Source: Paguma larvata (lineage: Eukaryota; Chordata; Mammalia; Carnivora; Viverridae). From it: 64,000 nucleotides of DNA. The stretch covers positions 51,107,116-51,171,115 of the forward strand of contig CM057826.1 in NCBI GenBank assembly GCA_030068075.1, in the 5' to 3' direction. Both the position numbers and the translations under genes were made by a program. The notes beneath the pieces are model-generated. The model was given only the letters and a program-made list of their open reading frames with translations, was not told where the DNA came from and searched no databases. The first letter of the stretch is position 1, and each line of letters starts with the position of its first letter. This document shows, in pieces, positions 46,976 to 57,800 of the stretch.

Positions 46976-48260
46976 TCGAGATAAACAATTTTTTAATAAT
47001 TTTTTAAATCAAAATTAAATTTAAAAGTCCATGATAAAGAAAACATCAGAATTTTGAATAAAGACATGATCATAATACTGATTTTTTCTTTGTCTTAAGC
47101 TCTATTATGGCTTGGCATGGTACTGAGAGAGGCCTCTTTAATCAGAATTTCCCGGGGTTGCACTCTGTCAGTCTCACACATGAAGACACTTAGCGTGCAG
47201 TAGTTGAATTTTACATAACCTATGCGAGCAAGGACATTTGAATACAAATGGTTTAATTCAGTCACGTAAGGTGTTATTTTCCAGTACTTAGAAGCTATAT
47301 TAAACTGTTGGTTTTCTTTTTCTTTAAGTTTCTTTATGAATAGACATACCTTATGTATCAATATCAGTGGAAAATGTAAATACTGCTTATGAATGTCCTG
47401 ATGGAAACTTCAAAGCCCTGAAAAGTTAACCCAAGGTCAAAGAAAAAGTGCTCAATTCTGAACACCTCCAAAACGCCCTTTCTTCTCTCAGAGTAAATGT
47501 GCATTTTGGCAAATTAAAGCAAAAATCATGACGCTGACTTTCCTCTTTTATAAACATGTTGGACCTATTTTGATCATTTTTCTAGAGGTTAGAATGAGGG
47601 ATTTGGTTAGTTTTGTCTAAAATAAATTCTATGAACCATCATTCTACTGCCCTCTATTGTTAAACAATGAATAATAATGTCCTTGAAAAGGGTGAAATAT
47701 AGAGAAAAATATCTTTCACAAAGCAGTCATATATATCTGTATTACATATGTATTCATAACCTAGGGTTTTCCCTGGAAGGCAAAACATATGTGGTTTGTC
47801 TTTAGAAATTCAAAATCCATTAGGAAAAGTTTTTATTTTGGCATATATATTTCAACACACAATATGACAAATTATTACAATTTATCAAAATTAACTTATT
47901 TTAATAAAATAGTATACACACATTTAAAAATAACTGTGAAATACAGAAATGTGCAAAGAAAAGAATAAATTCCCCAAATCCTATACCCATAAACAAATGA
48001 CATCTGATGTTATATTTCCAAGTTCATTGTACATTTCTAAATAAACTTTTGTCTTATTCTAAAACGTTTTTCTTGCCTTCTAACTTAGTTCTTTTCAATA
48101 TCTTGAGTGTTCAATGGATTAAGGAAATCACTCATGAGTACCCATGCAAGGAGCAATGAGGACTTTTAGAAAAACTACCTAATAAGGCTGAGTAACATAT
48201 GACAAACATATGTGACACAATCAACTAAAGCACACTAATGGTGGCAAGCTATAAAGAGCT
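46976..48260. other. no gene or repeat recognised
   Basis: AT-rich sequence. The 88-residue antisense frame at 47095-47361 has no domain signature. Confidence 0.5.
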
Positions 48261-48270
48261 AAAGAAATGA

Positions 48271-48478
48271 GGGCCACCTGTGTGGCTCAGTTAGGCGTCC
48301 GACTTTTGATTTCGGCTCAGGTCTTGATCTTATGGTTCATGACTACAAGCCCTGTATCAGTCTCTTCCCTGACAGTATGGAGCTGCTTGGGGTTTTCTGT
48401 CTCCCTTTCTCTCCATTCCTTCCCCATTCATGCTCTCTCTCTCAAAAATAAATAAGTAAACATTTTTAAAAATGAACG
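48271..48478 (+). repeat. CAN SINE
   Basis: The head GGGCCACCTGTGTGGCTCAG, B-box region, worn middle block, CT-rich block and AAAAATAAATAAGTAAAC tail are present. The target-site duplication AAAGAAATGA (48261-48270 and 48479-48488) is perfect over 10 bp. Confidence 0.95.
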
Positions 48479-48752
48479 AAAGAAATGAAATGCAGAGCAT
48501 CAAATGTAGTGCACCTCACATCTGCTGAGAGGATGGTTATGAAAGAGTTCACCGTTCTGGAAAAAGATGAATGAAAAGGGATCAGGATGACACTAATGCA
48601 GGTTTTAGGCCACGACTGAATAGAGGTAATGGTGGGTTGTATGACAATGAGAATAAGGATGATTCTTACTGAGCATGGTAAAAATAATAAACAAAAGAAA
48701 CACAAAAAGAAAAACAGAAAAACTGAGCTGCTCACTCTAAACTGTGAGCTCC

Positions 48753-48792
48753 TTTTTTCTTTTCTTAAATATTTGGTTATTTTTGAGAGAGA

Positions 48793-48834
<42 letters not shown>

Positions 48835-48962
48835 ATCCCAAGCAGGCTCGGCAATGTCAGTGCAGAGCCCAATGTGGGGCTTGAACCCATGAGCCATGAG
48901 ATTATGACCTGAGCCAAACCCAAGAATTGGATGCTTAATCGACTGAGCCACGCAGGTACCCC
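48753..48962 (-). repeat. CAN SINE
   Basis: The complement of the tail, a long pure GA block, the middle block (AATGTCAGTGCAGAGCCC), the B-box complement and the head are present. A 15-bp target-site duplication TAAACTGTGAGCTCC (48738-48752) and TAAACTGTGAACTCC (48963-48977) has one difference. The 177-residue antisense frame over this region reads through the SINE and is not a gene. Confidence 0.96.
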
Positions 48963-49065
48963 TAAACTGTGAACTCCCTAAGTGCAGTGCCCATTTCATA
49001 GCATTTTTGATCTTCTCAGATCAGGATAGGGTACATAGTAAGCAAGAAGAAATGTTAAGAGAAAG

Positions 49066-49230
49066 AATGACATGAAGGAAAAGAGATGGGAAGGGAGGGA
49101 TAAAGGTAGAACAGAGGTGAGAAGGAAAAGAGAGTGATGGGGGAAGCAGAGAAGAGAGGAATAATAAAGAAGAAGGAAGGAAGGAAGGAAGGAAGCAAGG
49201 AAGGAAGCAAGGAAGGAAGGAAGGAAGGAA
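49066..49230. repeat. purine-rich tract ending in (GGAA)n
   Basis: The strand is nearly all purine from about 49075, and ends in about 15 GGAA/GCAA units at 49171-49230. (GGAA)n runs are known binding sites for ETS-type factors. That is family knowledge and is not shown here. Confidence 0.93.
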
Positions 49231-49515
49231 CAGACATGCAGAAGGTACAATTATGATTCTTTGCTGATATATACTTCAGGTTATTAAAAGACACATTTTT
49301 ATTATATTGGACATATGTTTTGTATTAGGAATAGATATGAACCTGGGTAGCTAGCTTGATTTTTATCTATGAGCACCGTTATAATCTTTGCCCTATAAAG
49401 AACTCACAGGCAAAATTGTAACAATTCTTATAAATTTATTTTTTATTGTTTACCACACAATAAAACTGATGTTTGGGTATATATTTCTATGCATTTTAAA
49501 GTACAGTATATATCT

Positions 49516-49688
49516 AGCCCCACATCAAGCTCTGTGCTGACAGCTCAGTCCATCAGTTTCTCAGGATCTGTACTGACAGCTCAGAGCCTGGAGCCTGCTT
49601 CAGATTCTGTGTCTCCCTCACTTTCTGCCCCTCCCCGCTCATATTGTCTCTCTCTCTCTCTCACTCAAAAATAAACATTAAAAATTTT
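49516..49688 (+). repeat. CAN SINE, 5'-truncated with internal duplication
   Basis: It begins in the block after the B box (GCCCCACATCAAGCTCTGTG). The segment CTGTGCTGACAGCTCAG is followed by a filler and then by a second copy, CTGTACTGACAGCTCAGAGC. The CT-rich block and tail are normal. CATTTTAA occurs on both sides (near 49490 and 49692) as a possible short duplication. Confidence 0.92.
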
Positions 49689-49689
49689 T

Positions 49690-50204
49690 TAACATTTTAA
49701 GACTTGTTTCTTATACTCACTGTATGATATACATGCATGACTTTGTGGCAACAATAGTCCTTTCCTTTTCATTTTGAGCAGGATTCCATTACTTGCATAT
49801 ACCATTTTATCTCTTCATTCACTGAAGGACATTTGGATTTGTTCCAGGTTTTGGCAATTATAAATAGATCTGCTGTAAACATCCAAGTATGGGTTTTTCA
49901 TATGATTATAAGTTCATTTCTTTAGGATAAACACTCGGAGAGCAATTGCTGGGTCCTGGATGTGGGCTAAGCCTATGCCTAAGATTAGTCTATGCCTAAC
50001 TATGGAAGAAATTGCCAAACTGTTTTTCAGTGTCACTCGGCATTCCCACCCGCAGTGTATGAAGGTGCCAGTAGCTCCACATTCTCTCAAAGTATCTGAT
50101 TAGGGCTATTTTAGCCATGCTGAGAGGTATGAAATGGCATTGCATCATGGCTTTAATTTTTATTTCCCTGATGGCTAATATGTCAAATATCTTGTTACTT
50201 GTTT

Positions 50205-50208
<4 letters not shown>
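49690..50208 (-). mobile_element. older LINE-1 ORF2 3' fragment
   Basis: In antisense order it matches the end of L1 ORF2: CATTCACTGAAGGACATTTGG, GGCAATTATAAATAGATCTG, AGCAATTGCTGGGTCCTGG, GGCATTCCCACCCGCAGTGTA, CTCCACATTCTCTCAAAGTA, and TTTTTATTTCCCTGATGGC. It is more diverged than the L1s at 43-46 kb and 57-63 kb. No reading frame remains. Confidence 0.85.

Positions 50209-50254
<46 letters not shown>
50209..50254. repeat. (TC)n-(TA)n microsatellite
   Basis: About 13 TC units run directly into about 10 TA units. It lies between the L1 fragment and the possible LTR. Confidence 0.97.
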
Positions 50255-50261
50255 GAAGGTG

Positions 50262-50880
50262 TGTGTGAGGTTTTGAGGTAAGGCAGCAAAAGGGACTCCA
50301 TTTCAGAATGGGTCTGTCTCTGCTCAGTCGGAATGCTAGGCTCCATTTCTGAATGAGCCAAGAAGCTTTGTTCACCAATTAAGGGGGAACCGAGAAAGGT
50401 AAATCATTCTCTAAGTTTTATCCTAGACCCCCAAACCCTTAATAACATCCAAGAAGAGCCAGATCCCTAAAATGTCCCAGGACATTAGCTTCAACCAAAC
50501 CTCAGCTGGTCCTGTCATTGAAATCTCCTATCTTTGGTAATTATTGCAATAACACCAAGTGTACACCAGACGCTTGCCTCTGATTAGACTCTACCCTGGA
50601 TTCCTCAAGGAACATGTATCCTAGACTCTTTTCCCATATAAATCCCTAATCCAAGAAAAGATGAGATTCATTCTCCTTTCCTTTCTCAGTCTCTCTGATA
50701 TTTCATCTGCTATTCTCTACCTGTCACTTATACTGTTCAGTAAACTCTGTTTACACTTTCTCCAACTCACATTTGATTTCCATCTTGGGCACAGGCAAGG
50801 ACCCCCTTGTCTGGTCCTAGGGGACTCACTCTGGGTCTGCAGATCAATTACAATGCATGTAGTTTGTACAGAATCTTAAC
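50262..50880 (+). mobile_element. possible solo LTR of an endogenous retrovirus
   Basis: Starts TGTGTGTGAGGTTTTGAGG, has a TATA-like CATATAAATCC (near 50635), GAGATTCATTCTCC after it, CAGTAAACTCTG (possible poly(A) signal), and a U5-like end (GGACCCCCTTGTCTGGTCC, then GGGGACTCACTCTGGGTC). The order fits an ERV1-type LTR. No gag, pol or env sequence is near. The family and ends are not established, and it may be another repeat class. Confidence 0.4.
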
Positions 50881-50958
50881 ACATGGCTCTAGGTTAATTC
50901 CATATCTTTATTTTTCATTGCCTCATTTTTTAGCATGCTTTTAAATGGATTCATTCTT

Positions 50959-51186
50959 GGGGTGCCTCGGTGGCTCACTCAGTCAGTTAAGCAACAGACT
51001 CTTGATCTTAGCTCAGGTCATGATCTCAAGGTTTGATTTATGACATCAAGCCCCATCATCAATTGAGATCTCTCTCTCTCTCCCTCTCTCTCTCTGCCCC
51101 TTCCCTGCTTGTTCTCTCCCTCCAAATAAATAAATAAACCATTAATTAATTAATTGATTGATTAATTAATTAATAATAAATAAAGT
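50959..51186 (+). repeat. CAN SINE with (TTAA)n-rich tail
   Basis: The head GGGGTGCCTCGGTGGCTCAC, B-box region, a deleted middle block, CT-rich block, AAATAAATAAATAAACC, and then an ATTA/ATTG-unit tail (51141-51185) are present. The target-site duplication ATTCATTCTT (50949-50958 and 51187-51196) is perfect. Confidence 0.95.
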
Positions 51187-51196
51187 ATTCATTCTT

Positions 51197-53109
51197 CAGT
51201 ATCTGTCTTTTTATAAGTCACCTTAAATATTCCTGGAATAAGTTTAAGGTGTAGGATAAAAGACAGAAAACATATTTATATATAAATAGTCAAATATGCA
51301 AAGAAATAGATTCTGCTCTGGGATTAAAAAACAAGGAAATTATTGAATTCTCCCAAAGACATTTCTCGCTGACCTAGTCAGATTTGTAAGTACAGAGTCA
51401 TATGAAAGGAGCTGGGATGAGAGTTCATCAGGAACAGAAAGGGTCCTAGTGTTTTTCCTTCACTCTCTGTTCATAGATTGGATTATTCTGATGAGTATTA
51501 AGGACAGAATGGAATCTGGAGTATTTTAATCAACAAAATTCCCATTCACACAAAAACAGATGCACTTGCTGTCAATTCAAACAGAATGTTTGCTTTTCCT
51601 GTTTAACACAGTCTGGCATACTGATTGTAGTAAGGAGACCTGAAGGCCTTAGGGTAAAAGGTGCTTGTAAATAAGTATTATTATTCCCCCAGGCTCTGAA
51701 GACAGGTTCTGGAACATCAACCAGGGTTTAATTAAAGAGTCCCAGCACTGCTGAAGATGTCTCTAGCAGCATTCTCCTGCCTGCTTAAAGAACTGTCCAG
51801 CAAATGAATCACTGAAAACCAATGTGGCATTTATGTGTAATTAGCTCAAATAAACCTGTAATAATGTGGCAGACCTATGACTCTCACTTCACATTTGTTC
51901 TCATATCTGGCTACTTCAGAGCAGTGAAAATTGTCCAAAAAGATGCATAACATGAAATGCCAAAGACATGTCTCTTTTATTTTCTCGAGCTGATATCATG
52001 TATTCTAAATCTTAAAAATCAAGTATCCTAACCTATAAAGGAATTACTTTCTACAAAGTTAATCAGACAATAGCTTAGGAAATTGTAGAAGAATAAATGG
52101 TAAAACTTGGAAAAAATGAAATATGGGTCAGAGAATGGAGTTGGAATCATAAAGTATTTCTTATTCAAATGATAATTCTCCAACTCTTTCACATGTAACT
52201 TAAGCAATAATTTTCATTGCAACTTTTATCTGATCTTTATGTAGAGGGAGACTTCCAAGAAAAAAAAATACTTCAATGGAAATTGAAAATATAATGCTTA
52301 GACTTTAACTTTACAAATAAAAACAATGTTATCTTCATTGTGCTGTTTTGGGGAGGAGAGAATAATGCATTTTATTGAATTTACTTCAATTATCTTTACG
52401 CAGAAAGATGTTTCTGACAGCTTCAAATCAAAATTTAATTTGGAATCTATTAAAATACGCATCTTAAAAGCATGCTTGTTAATACAAACTTATTTACACT
52501 GCATCAATACTTAATTTCTCTTTAAAATACCTTTTATTAGTCAATACTTAAATGAAAATACCAGTTCACATTAATATCTTGCCCGTGACCAAAATTCCAA
52601 TTCTCATTACCCATGTTATTATTGGCTAGAGATAATTAAAGAAAGAATGAGATATCATACAGTCCTTCTTAAAATTCACAATGCGCTTTACAATAACAAC
52701 TTCGATGTTTTCCCATGCAGCAGAAAGCTTATGCAGTAATTATCCATTTTCCTCCATTTTCCAGGGACGCTCCATCATCACAAAGAGGAAAGTAAAAGAA
52801 CATAATTTGAGCAAGAAGGTAAAGCTTTGAAGGCTGATAAAAGGAGACAGAGAGGGAGAACAAGAAAAGAAAGAGAAGTTCTGTTGGGCTCTTAGCTATT
52901 GTGATGGAAACCAAGCCAGGCGAGTCAAACAGAGTGAATGATCTCAAGGGCCAGCCTTGATGCTTGCAAAATGTCAGGAAGAAGCAGTGTGCAAGGGACA
53001 TGACAGGAGACTTAAAAGGAGCCTGGCGTGACTACAATCCATAAGGAGACCTGATGCAGGAACAGCTATTCTTCCCTTTCTTTTCTCAAGGTCATATACT
53101 GTGCGTATA
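51197..53109. other. AT-rich sequence, no gene supported
   Basis: No transposable element is recognised with confidence. The 90-residue antisense frame at 52729-53001 has no domain signature. Confidence 0.45.
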
Positions 53110-53144
53110 TTGATCGATGGATCGATCTATCGATCTATCTATCT
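53110..53144. repeat. (GATC/GATA)n run
   Basis: Units TGATCGATGGATCGATC and TATCGATCTATCTATC. The ATCGAT repeats make the run partly self-complementary. Confidence 0.9.
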
Positions 53145-53342
53145 GGATAATGAAATAAATAATAATTACACACTTATGAAGTCCATACTACAATTGTTAG
53201 GTGAATTCTGAAAACTGCATCATAAGCGCCACATAAGCAGGGAAATTAGATGGCTTGGATATTTCCTCAGAGACGAATGAAATCAGCATTTCAGCATAGT
53301 CTTATAAGATTGATTACTATTAAGCTGTATCTCTCATTATAG

Positions 53343-53526
53343 GGCAGTTCTCAAAGTGCAGTTTCCAGACCAGCAGCATTAGCCACACCTGGGAATTTAG
53401 AATTGCAAATTCTCAGGCTCTGCTCTAGACCTACTGAGTCAGAAGCTTTGCATTAGGGAGTTCAGCAGTCTGCATTTTAACAAGCCCATCGGAGTTCCTG
53501 ATGCATGCTAAAATTTGAGAACTGCT
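53343..53526 (+). mobile_element. MER5A hAT-Charlie DNA transposon
   Basis: GGCAGTTCTCAAAGTGCAG at the start, CACCTGGGAATTTAGAATTGC, CTAGACCTACTGAGTCAGAAG, CTGCATTTTAACAAGCCC, and ATTTGAGAACTGCT at the end match MER5A over its full ~185 bp, including the CAGTG...CACTG-type terminal inverted repeats (slightly worn). It is non-autonomous with no coding. Confidence 0.92.
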
Positions 53527-53574
53527 AATCTAGGTGCTGGGACACACCGAAACAACCTAGAATAGTTGTTCACT

Positions 53575-53720
53575 TATTTCTTCATCTGTTTATTGGGCAT
53601 CTACTAGATGTCAGGCACTAGAGATATTGCGTGCAACATAACATGATCACTGACCTTGCAAAATTTATAATCTAGAGATGATAGACCAGCAAAAAGTAAA
53701 CAAGCAAAATAATAACATTA
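53575..53720 (+). repeat. ancient interspersed repeat, family unassigned
   Basis: TTTATTGGGCATCTACTAGAT, GTCAGGCACTAGAGATATTG and AAATTTATAATCTAGAGATG follow the same pattern as at 13.8 and 34.2 kb. Confidence 0.45.
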
Positions 53721-53737
53721 AGAAAAGAACTACCTTA

Positions 53738-53931
53738 TTCATATTTTCTTTTTGAGAGAGAAAGCATGCTGGGGAAGGGTAGAGAGACAGAGAGAGGGAG
53801 AGACAGGATCTTAAGCAGACTCCACCCTCGGTACAGAGACTAATGCAAGAGCTTGATCTTATGACCTTGAGATCATGACCTAAGCTGAAATCAAGACTCA
53901 GAGTTTATCGGACTAAGCCACCGAGTCTCCT
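53738..53931 (-). repeat. CAN SINE, old
   Basis: The complement of the tail (ATATTTTCTTTTTGAGAG), the GA block, a worn middle, the B-box complement (AGATCATGACCTAAGC) and a worn head (GCCACCGAGTCTCC) are present. The flanks AGAAAAGAACTACCTTA (53721-53737) and GAAGAGAACTACTTTA (53933-53948) form a diverged target-site duplication. Confidence 0.93.
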
Positions 53932-54118
53932 TGAAGAGAACTACTTTAAATGGCTAGGGTATGGAAGATCTTTCTAAGGAAGTGCTATGCAATATATTAA
54001 AATATGGTCTGTGAATCAGCATCAACATTATTTAGAAGCTTCTGTGAAATACAGAATTCCATGGCATATTCCAGACTTACTGAATCAGACAGAGCTAGCC
54101 TTTAAACAAAGTCTTCAG

Positions 54119-54275
54119 GAGTGCCTGGGTGGCTCAGTAGGTTGGGCGTCTGATGTTGGCTCAGGTCATATCTTGTGGTTTGTGAGTTCCAGCCCCGCGT
54201 TGCATTGGGCTCTGTGCTGACAGCTCAGAGCCCAGAGTCTGCTTCAGACCCTATATCTCCCTCTCTCTCTGCCCC

Positions 54276-54319
<44 letters not shown>

Positions 54320-54356
54320 TCTCTGACTCTCAAAAATAAACACTTAAAAATAATAA
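54119..54356 (+). repeat. CAN SINE with long CT block
   Basis: The head GTGCCTGGGTGGCTCAGTAG, B-box region, cat-type block (GTGCTGACAGCTCAGAGCCC), an extended pure (CT)n at about 54280-54312, and a tail with AAAAATAATAAAAATA are present. The flanks AAACAAAGTCTTCAG (54104-54118) and AAATAAAGTGTCCAG (54357-54371) are a diverged target-site duplication. Confidence 0.95.
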
Positions 54357-54799
54357 AAATAAAGTGTCCAGATATGAAGTAATTCATAAGTACAATAATA
54401 AGCACTAACGTAAAGTAAAAGAAAAGAAAGTCTAGGTGGTAGGATGGCTTGTTCCAGTCAAATAAATGTTCATGTGAAAAGGCCCTATAACAAGAAAAAA
54501 ACTAGTATTGATTTTAGAGTCTGTGTGGAATTGAAACATTTGCTCCCATACAAGGAGATTTCATCTCATAAGAAGCAGATGAGAAAATTTACTCCACTAC
54601 TTATAAATAACATAAAATATTAGCACATCATCATTTGTTTTTTTCCAGTGAATTCCAGAATATTTCTTATAAGAAGTATCTATAATAAATGTTAATTTCC
54701 TTACCTTTATTATACTTGATGACAAGGCTGTCACATTCTGATTAGCTTTATGGTACAGCTTTCAGGTTATATATGACCCTGCATATTTAGACTGACAGG

Positions 54800-54878
54800 T
54801 GGAAGAAGGAGGGAATGAAGGAAGGAAGAAAGAAAGGAGGGAGGGAAGGAAGGAAAGAAGGGAGGGAGGGAGGTAGAC
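54800..54878. repeat. (GGAA/GGGA)n purine tract
   Basis: Almost 80 bp of G and A only on the + strand, with GGAA, GAAA and GGGA units. It is the third long purine tract within 8 kb. Confidence 0.95.
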
Positions 54879-55152
54879 AGGGATGGAGATGTGGTAAGAA
54901 AAAGTACTAAATTTTTTAAGTTAATATGAATACTTCATCTGATTCAAAATTTGATATTGCAATAACTGTTATTATGATAAATTTTATTCTCATATAGATA
55001 AAGCCTAAGTCTACTCAGAGATGGGGGTTGGTAATTTCCAGGGAGTTAAGCTTTTTTCTGATTCTGAGTTCAGTTAATGTGACATTTAACTTTTGATATA
55101 GAGACAACCAGTATGAGACATGGAAAAAAGAAAGGAATGAGAAGCAGGCAAA

Positions 55153-55330
55153 TAATAATACTAACAGTCCATCTATGGATGACTACTGTATCTACCACTG
55201 AGCTAAGCACTATGCATATATTTAGATATTTAATAAGACAAGAATCCTGTAAGATTTGTATTCTCATATCCCATTTTTCATGTATAAATACTAAGATATT
55301 AGTGATTTTCTGAGGTTTATAGAGTAGAAC
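55153..55330 (+). repeat. MIR element
   Basis: ATCTACCACTGAGCTAAGCAC, ATTTAATAAGACAAGAATCC and TTCTCATATCCCATTTTTCA follow the MIR core order. Diverged. Confidence 0.6.
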
Positions 55331-55925
55331 ACAATGATAGGGCAGTGTGAGGGGGGTGGGAGGTGGGTGTTGGACTGAGGGGCAGAATTTAAACTCACAG
55401 GTGTAGGACTCCAAATAAATATTTGAAATACAGGGTTTTCCAAGTTTTACATATTTCCATACTTCTATTATGATATTACTCTACCCAAATGTAACTTTCA
55501 CTATTCCTTTCCTCACATAAGTGAATTTCATTTTATATCAGTCCTATTAATGAATTTTTTCTATTGATAGAAAATACACTGACAACAAACTAAACAAGAT
55601 AATATTGCTTGACTCCATCCAGAAACTACTGGTTATCTGATGCTGAAGACCATGAATTATAAGGACCACTCTAAAAAATAAAAATTATCTCATGTTCAAG
55701 GGAGTTAAAGCAATGATCACAGACTAACACTTTCCCTAGGATAACTTTAGTTGAGCAAGAATGGAACAGGGAGTAACTTGCCCATCTTTAAAGTCGCTTG
55801 ATGCCAACTTCATAAACCACTTAAAACTATTTTATATGGTCAGAATTGAGCCATACCATACTCTGAGAACTACTACATGGTCCTTGAGCTCTGGGCCAAC
55901 TTTCGCTATCCATCACACCATTTCT
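55331..55925. other. no gene or repeat recognised
   Basis: A G-rich stretch (GTGAGGGGGGTGGGAGGTGG near 55350) stands out against the AT-rich background. Nothing else is seen. Confidence 0.45.
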
Positions 55926-56170
55926 GGGTAGAATTACATAGAGGTTGAGACTCAAGACATAGTTTCAATCCGTGTCTGCTGATTATTAGCTGGGAAATCT
56001 GGGACAAGTAATTAATTTAAGCCATAGTTTCCTAAAAATAATAACTAAAGATAACAAAAAAATGCACTCCTGATAGCATTATTGGGAAGTTTAAATGAGT
56101 AATGACAGGTGAGATTTAGTATAGTGTTTAGGCATACAGTAACTGCCCAATAAATATTGCCGTGATAATA
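55926..56170 (-). repeat. MIR element
   Basis: In antisense: CATAGTTTCAATCCGTGTCTG, ATTATTAGCTGGGAAATCTGG, CAAGTAATTAATTTAAGCC, ATAGTTTCCTAAAAATAATA and a final AACTGCCCAATAAATATTGC. This is the full MIR order reversed. Confidence 0.8.
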
Positions 56171-56730
56171 ATTTTTATTGTTATTTGCAAATAGTAGGAT
56201 AACAGGGAGGAGGCACCAACTTTTTAAATCTATGCTACTTTTCATCTGCAAAATAAACTATAAAAGGACAAGTAAGGACATGTTTTTGTTGCAGATTTTA
56301 AATATGATTTCCATCAGAAAGGTCACTATATGTAAATGGATTATTTGTAGGACTATTTAAAAGCCCCATGCTGCATTTTTGGAGTAAATTTGGCCTCAAA
56401 TCAGTTTCAATGATAATTGGGGTTATTTGATCATCTCAGCATAGACCTTTTCTTTCCACCCTCCCAGCACCGCTTCTGCCATCTTCATCAGAATGACACA
56501 TCGCTTAGCTTGGTCATCATGATGACATGGCACAAATTTTTCAGCCTTATATCTTAAAATTATTTCCAACTCTTGAGACCTACTCACCAAAGCCGAAGAA
56601 GAGATTCATTTTGACAAACCTCGCCAATCTCAAAAAAAAAGGATTGTTTTGTCATTAATAGAACTATATTTAAGAAACACATGATATAAAAAACAGTTTT
56701 CCTTACTAGGTACGATTTATTATAATAATT
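56171..56730. other. no gene or repeat recognised
   Basis: AT-rich sequence with no supported feature. Confidence 0.5.
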
Positions 56731-56746
56731 CAAATGGCTCTTTACT

Positions 56747-56991
56747 TTAAAAAAAAGGGAGGGGGGCTTCTGGTGTTTCATTTGGTTAAGTGTCCACTTC
56801 GGCTCAGGTCATAATCTCACCATTGTGGGTTCAAGCCCCTTTTGGGGCTCTGTGCTGACAGCTAAGAGCCTGGAGCCTGCTTCGGATTCTGTGTCTCCTT
56901 CTCTGTCTCTGCCCCTCCCCAGCTTGTGCTCTGTCTCTCTCTCTCTCTCTCTCAAAAGTAAATGAACATTGAAAAAAAAATTTTTTTTAAA
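56747..56991 (+). repeat. CAN SINE with extra A/G-rich leader
   Basis: A perfect 16-bp target-site duplication CAAATGGCTCTTTACT lies at 56731-56746 and 56992-57007. Between the left duplication and the SINE head lie about 20 extra bases (TTAAAAAAAAGGGAGGGGGG). The head is worn (GCTTCTGGTGTTTCATTTGG). The cat-type block (GTGCTGACAGCTAAGAGCC) and the CT-rich block are good, and the tail is AAATGAACATTG then A/T runs. Confidence 0.94.
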
Positions 56992-57177
56992 CAAATGGCT
57001 CTTTACTAATCCAAACAATACATCCTCAACATCTGTATGCCATGTTCTTTACTCTAGTCGGAGGAATAAATAACAGAAGGGGAGCTTAAAAATACATAGT
57101 ACATACCATATAAAGGCATTAATTTTAAAAAAATGGAATATAGGAATGGTTTGCAACATTTCAGTCAGTGATATAAT

Positions 57178-57348
57178 AGCTAACATTAAATAATTACAGT
57201 GTACCTGGGTTCAGTTCTAAGCTATATTATATGTGTTAACTCATTTCATCCTATGAGCACATATATGCAGTAGATAATATAATTATCTCAATGTTACAGA
57301 TGATGAAACTGAGATACAGAAGAATCAAAAAGCCAGTCAAAGTCACAC
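57178..57348 (+). repeat. MIR, left part (interrupted by LINE-1)
   Basis: AGCTAACATTAAATAATTACA, TTCTAAGCTATATTATATG, TAACTCATTTCATCCTATGAG, TTACAGATGATGAAACTGAG and CAAAGTCACAC are the MIR core in order. The element resumes after the L1 at 63285 (CAAAGTCACACAGCTGCTAAG), so the L1 split it. Confidence 0.85.
57338..57348. repeat. 5' target-site duplication of the LINE-1
   Basis: CAAAGTCACAC, identical to 63285-63295. Confidence 0.8.
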
Positions 57349-57389
57349 GGCAAGTTCTAGACTAGGTCGGAATTGGAATAATCACAGTC

Positions 57390-57800
57390 CAAATCCACCC
57401 AGATGCTCTCACACACCCAGCAGCGCACATCCCAGGGCCGCGGGGCGCACGTGAGCCCATGCCCCAAGAGCCCGGCCCTGCCTCCCGCCGGAGCATCCGT
57501 GGCAGTGGCCACAGAGCAACCTCCTCCTCCTCCTCCTCCTCCTCCTCCTCCTCCTTCTCCTCCTCCTCCTGCCACTGCCACCGCCGCCACCATGGTCTCT
57601 GCTCCCTTCTCGTCCTCGTTCCTCCCCCAGTTCCTGCTCCTCCTCCCATCCGCCTCGGCGAAGGGCAGAACCCTCAGCAGTGGCTGCCTGCGCTCGGCCG
57701 GCCTGGGGAGCCTGGAACAGCTCACTATTCCAGCCCATCTGAACTCATTTTGGACCTCAGTTCTGTTCTTCAACATATTTGAGATCCCTGCCAGCTTTGG
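57390..57800 (+). other. GC-rich, CpG-containing segment of non-L1 appearance
   Basis: About 400 bp with high GC and many CpG (GGGCCGCGGGGCGCACGTG, CCCGCCGG, GCCGCCGCCACC, CCGCCTCGGCG, GCTCGGCCGG) in a window that is otherwise CpG-poor. It carries a (CCT)n run at 57522-57570 and GCCGCCACCATGG at 57583-57595, a perfect Kozak start. It lies inside the target-site duplication but upstream of the YY1-like motif at which carnivore and human L1s normally begin. It could be a host promoter or first exon carried in as a 5' transduction, or a felid-specific L1 5' UTR type that I do not know. Confidence 0.6.
57522..57570. repeat. (CCT)n microsatellite in GC-rich segment
   Basis: About 15 CCT units with one CTT interruption lie just upstream of the Kozak ATG. 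Confidence 0.96.

Noticed and set aside
48466..48999. 177-residue antisense frame
   Set aside because: It reads through a CAN SINE (serine/leucine run from the GA block) and is closed by flanking sequence, so it is a repeat artefact.
49171..49230. Coding or regulatory role for the (GGAA)n tract
   Set aside because: No supporting context is visible. Recorded only as a microsatellite.
57357..57776. 139-residue antisense frame with a glycine run
   Set aside because: It is not firmly excluded, but the glycine run is only the complement of (CCT)n and no domain follows. Kept only as an alternative reading of the GC-rich segment.
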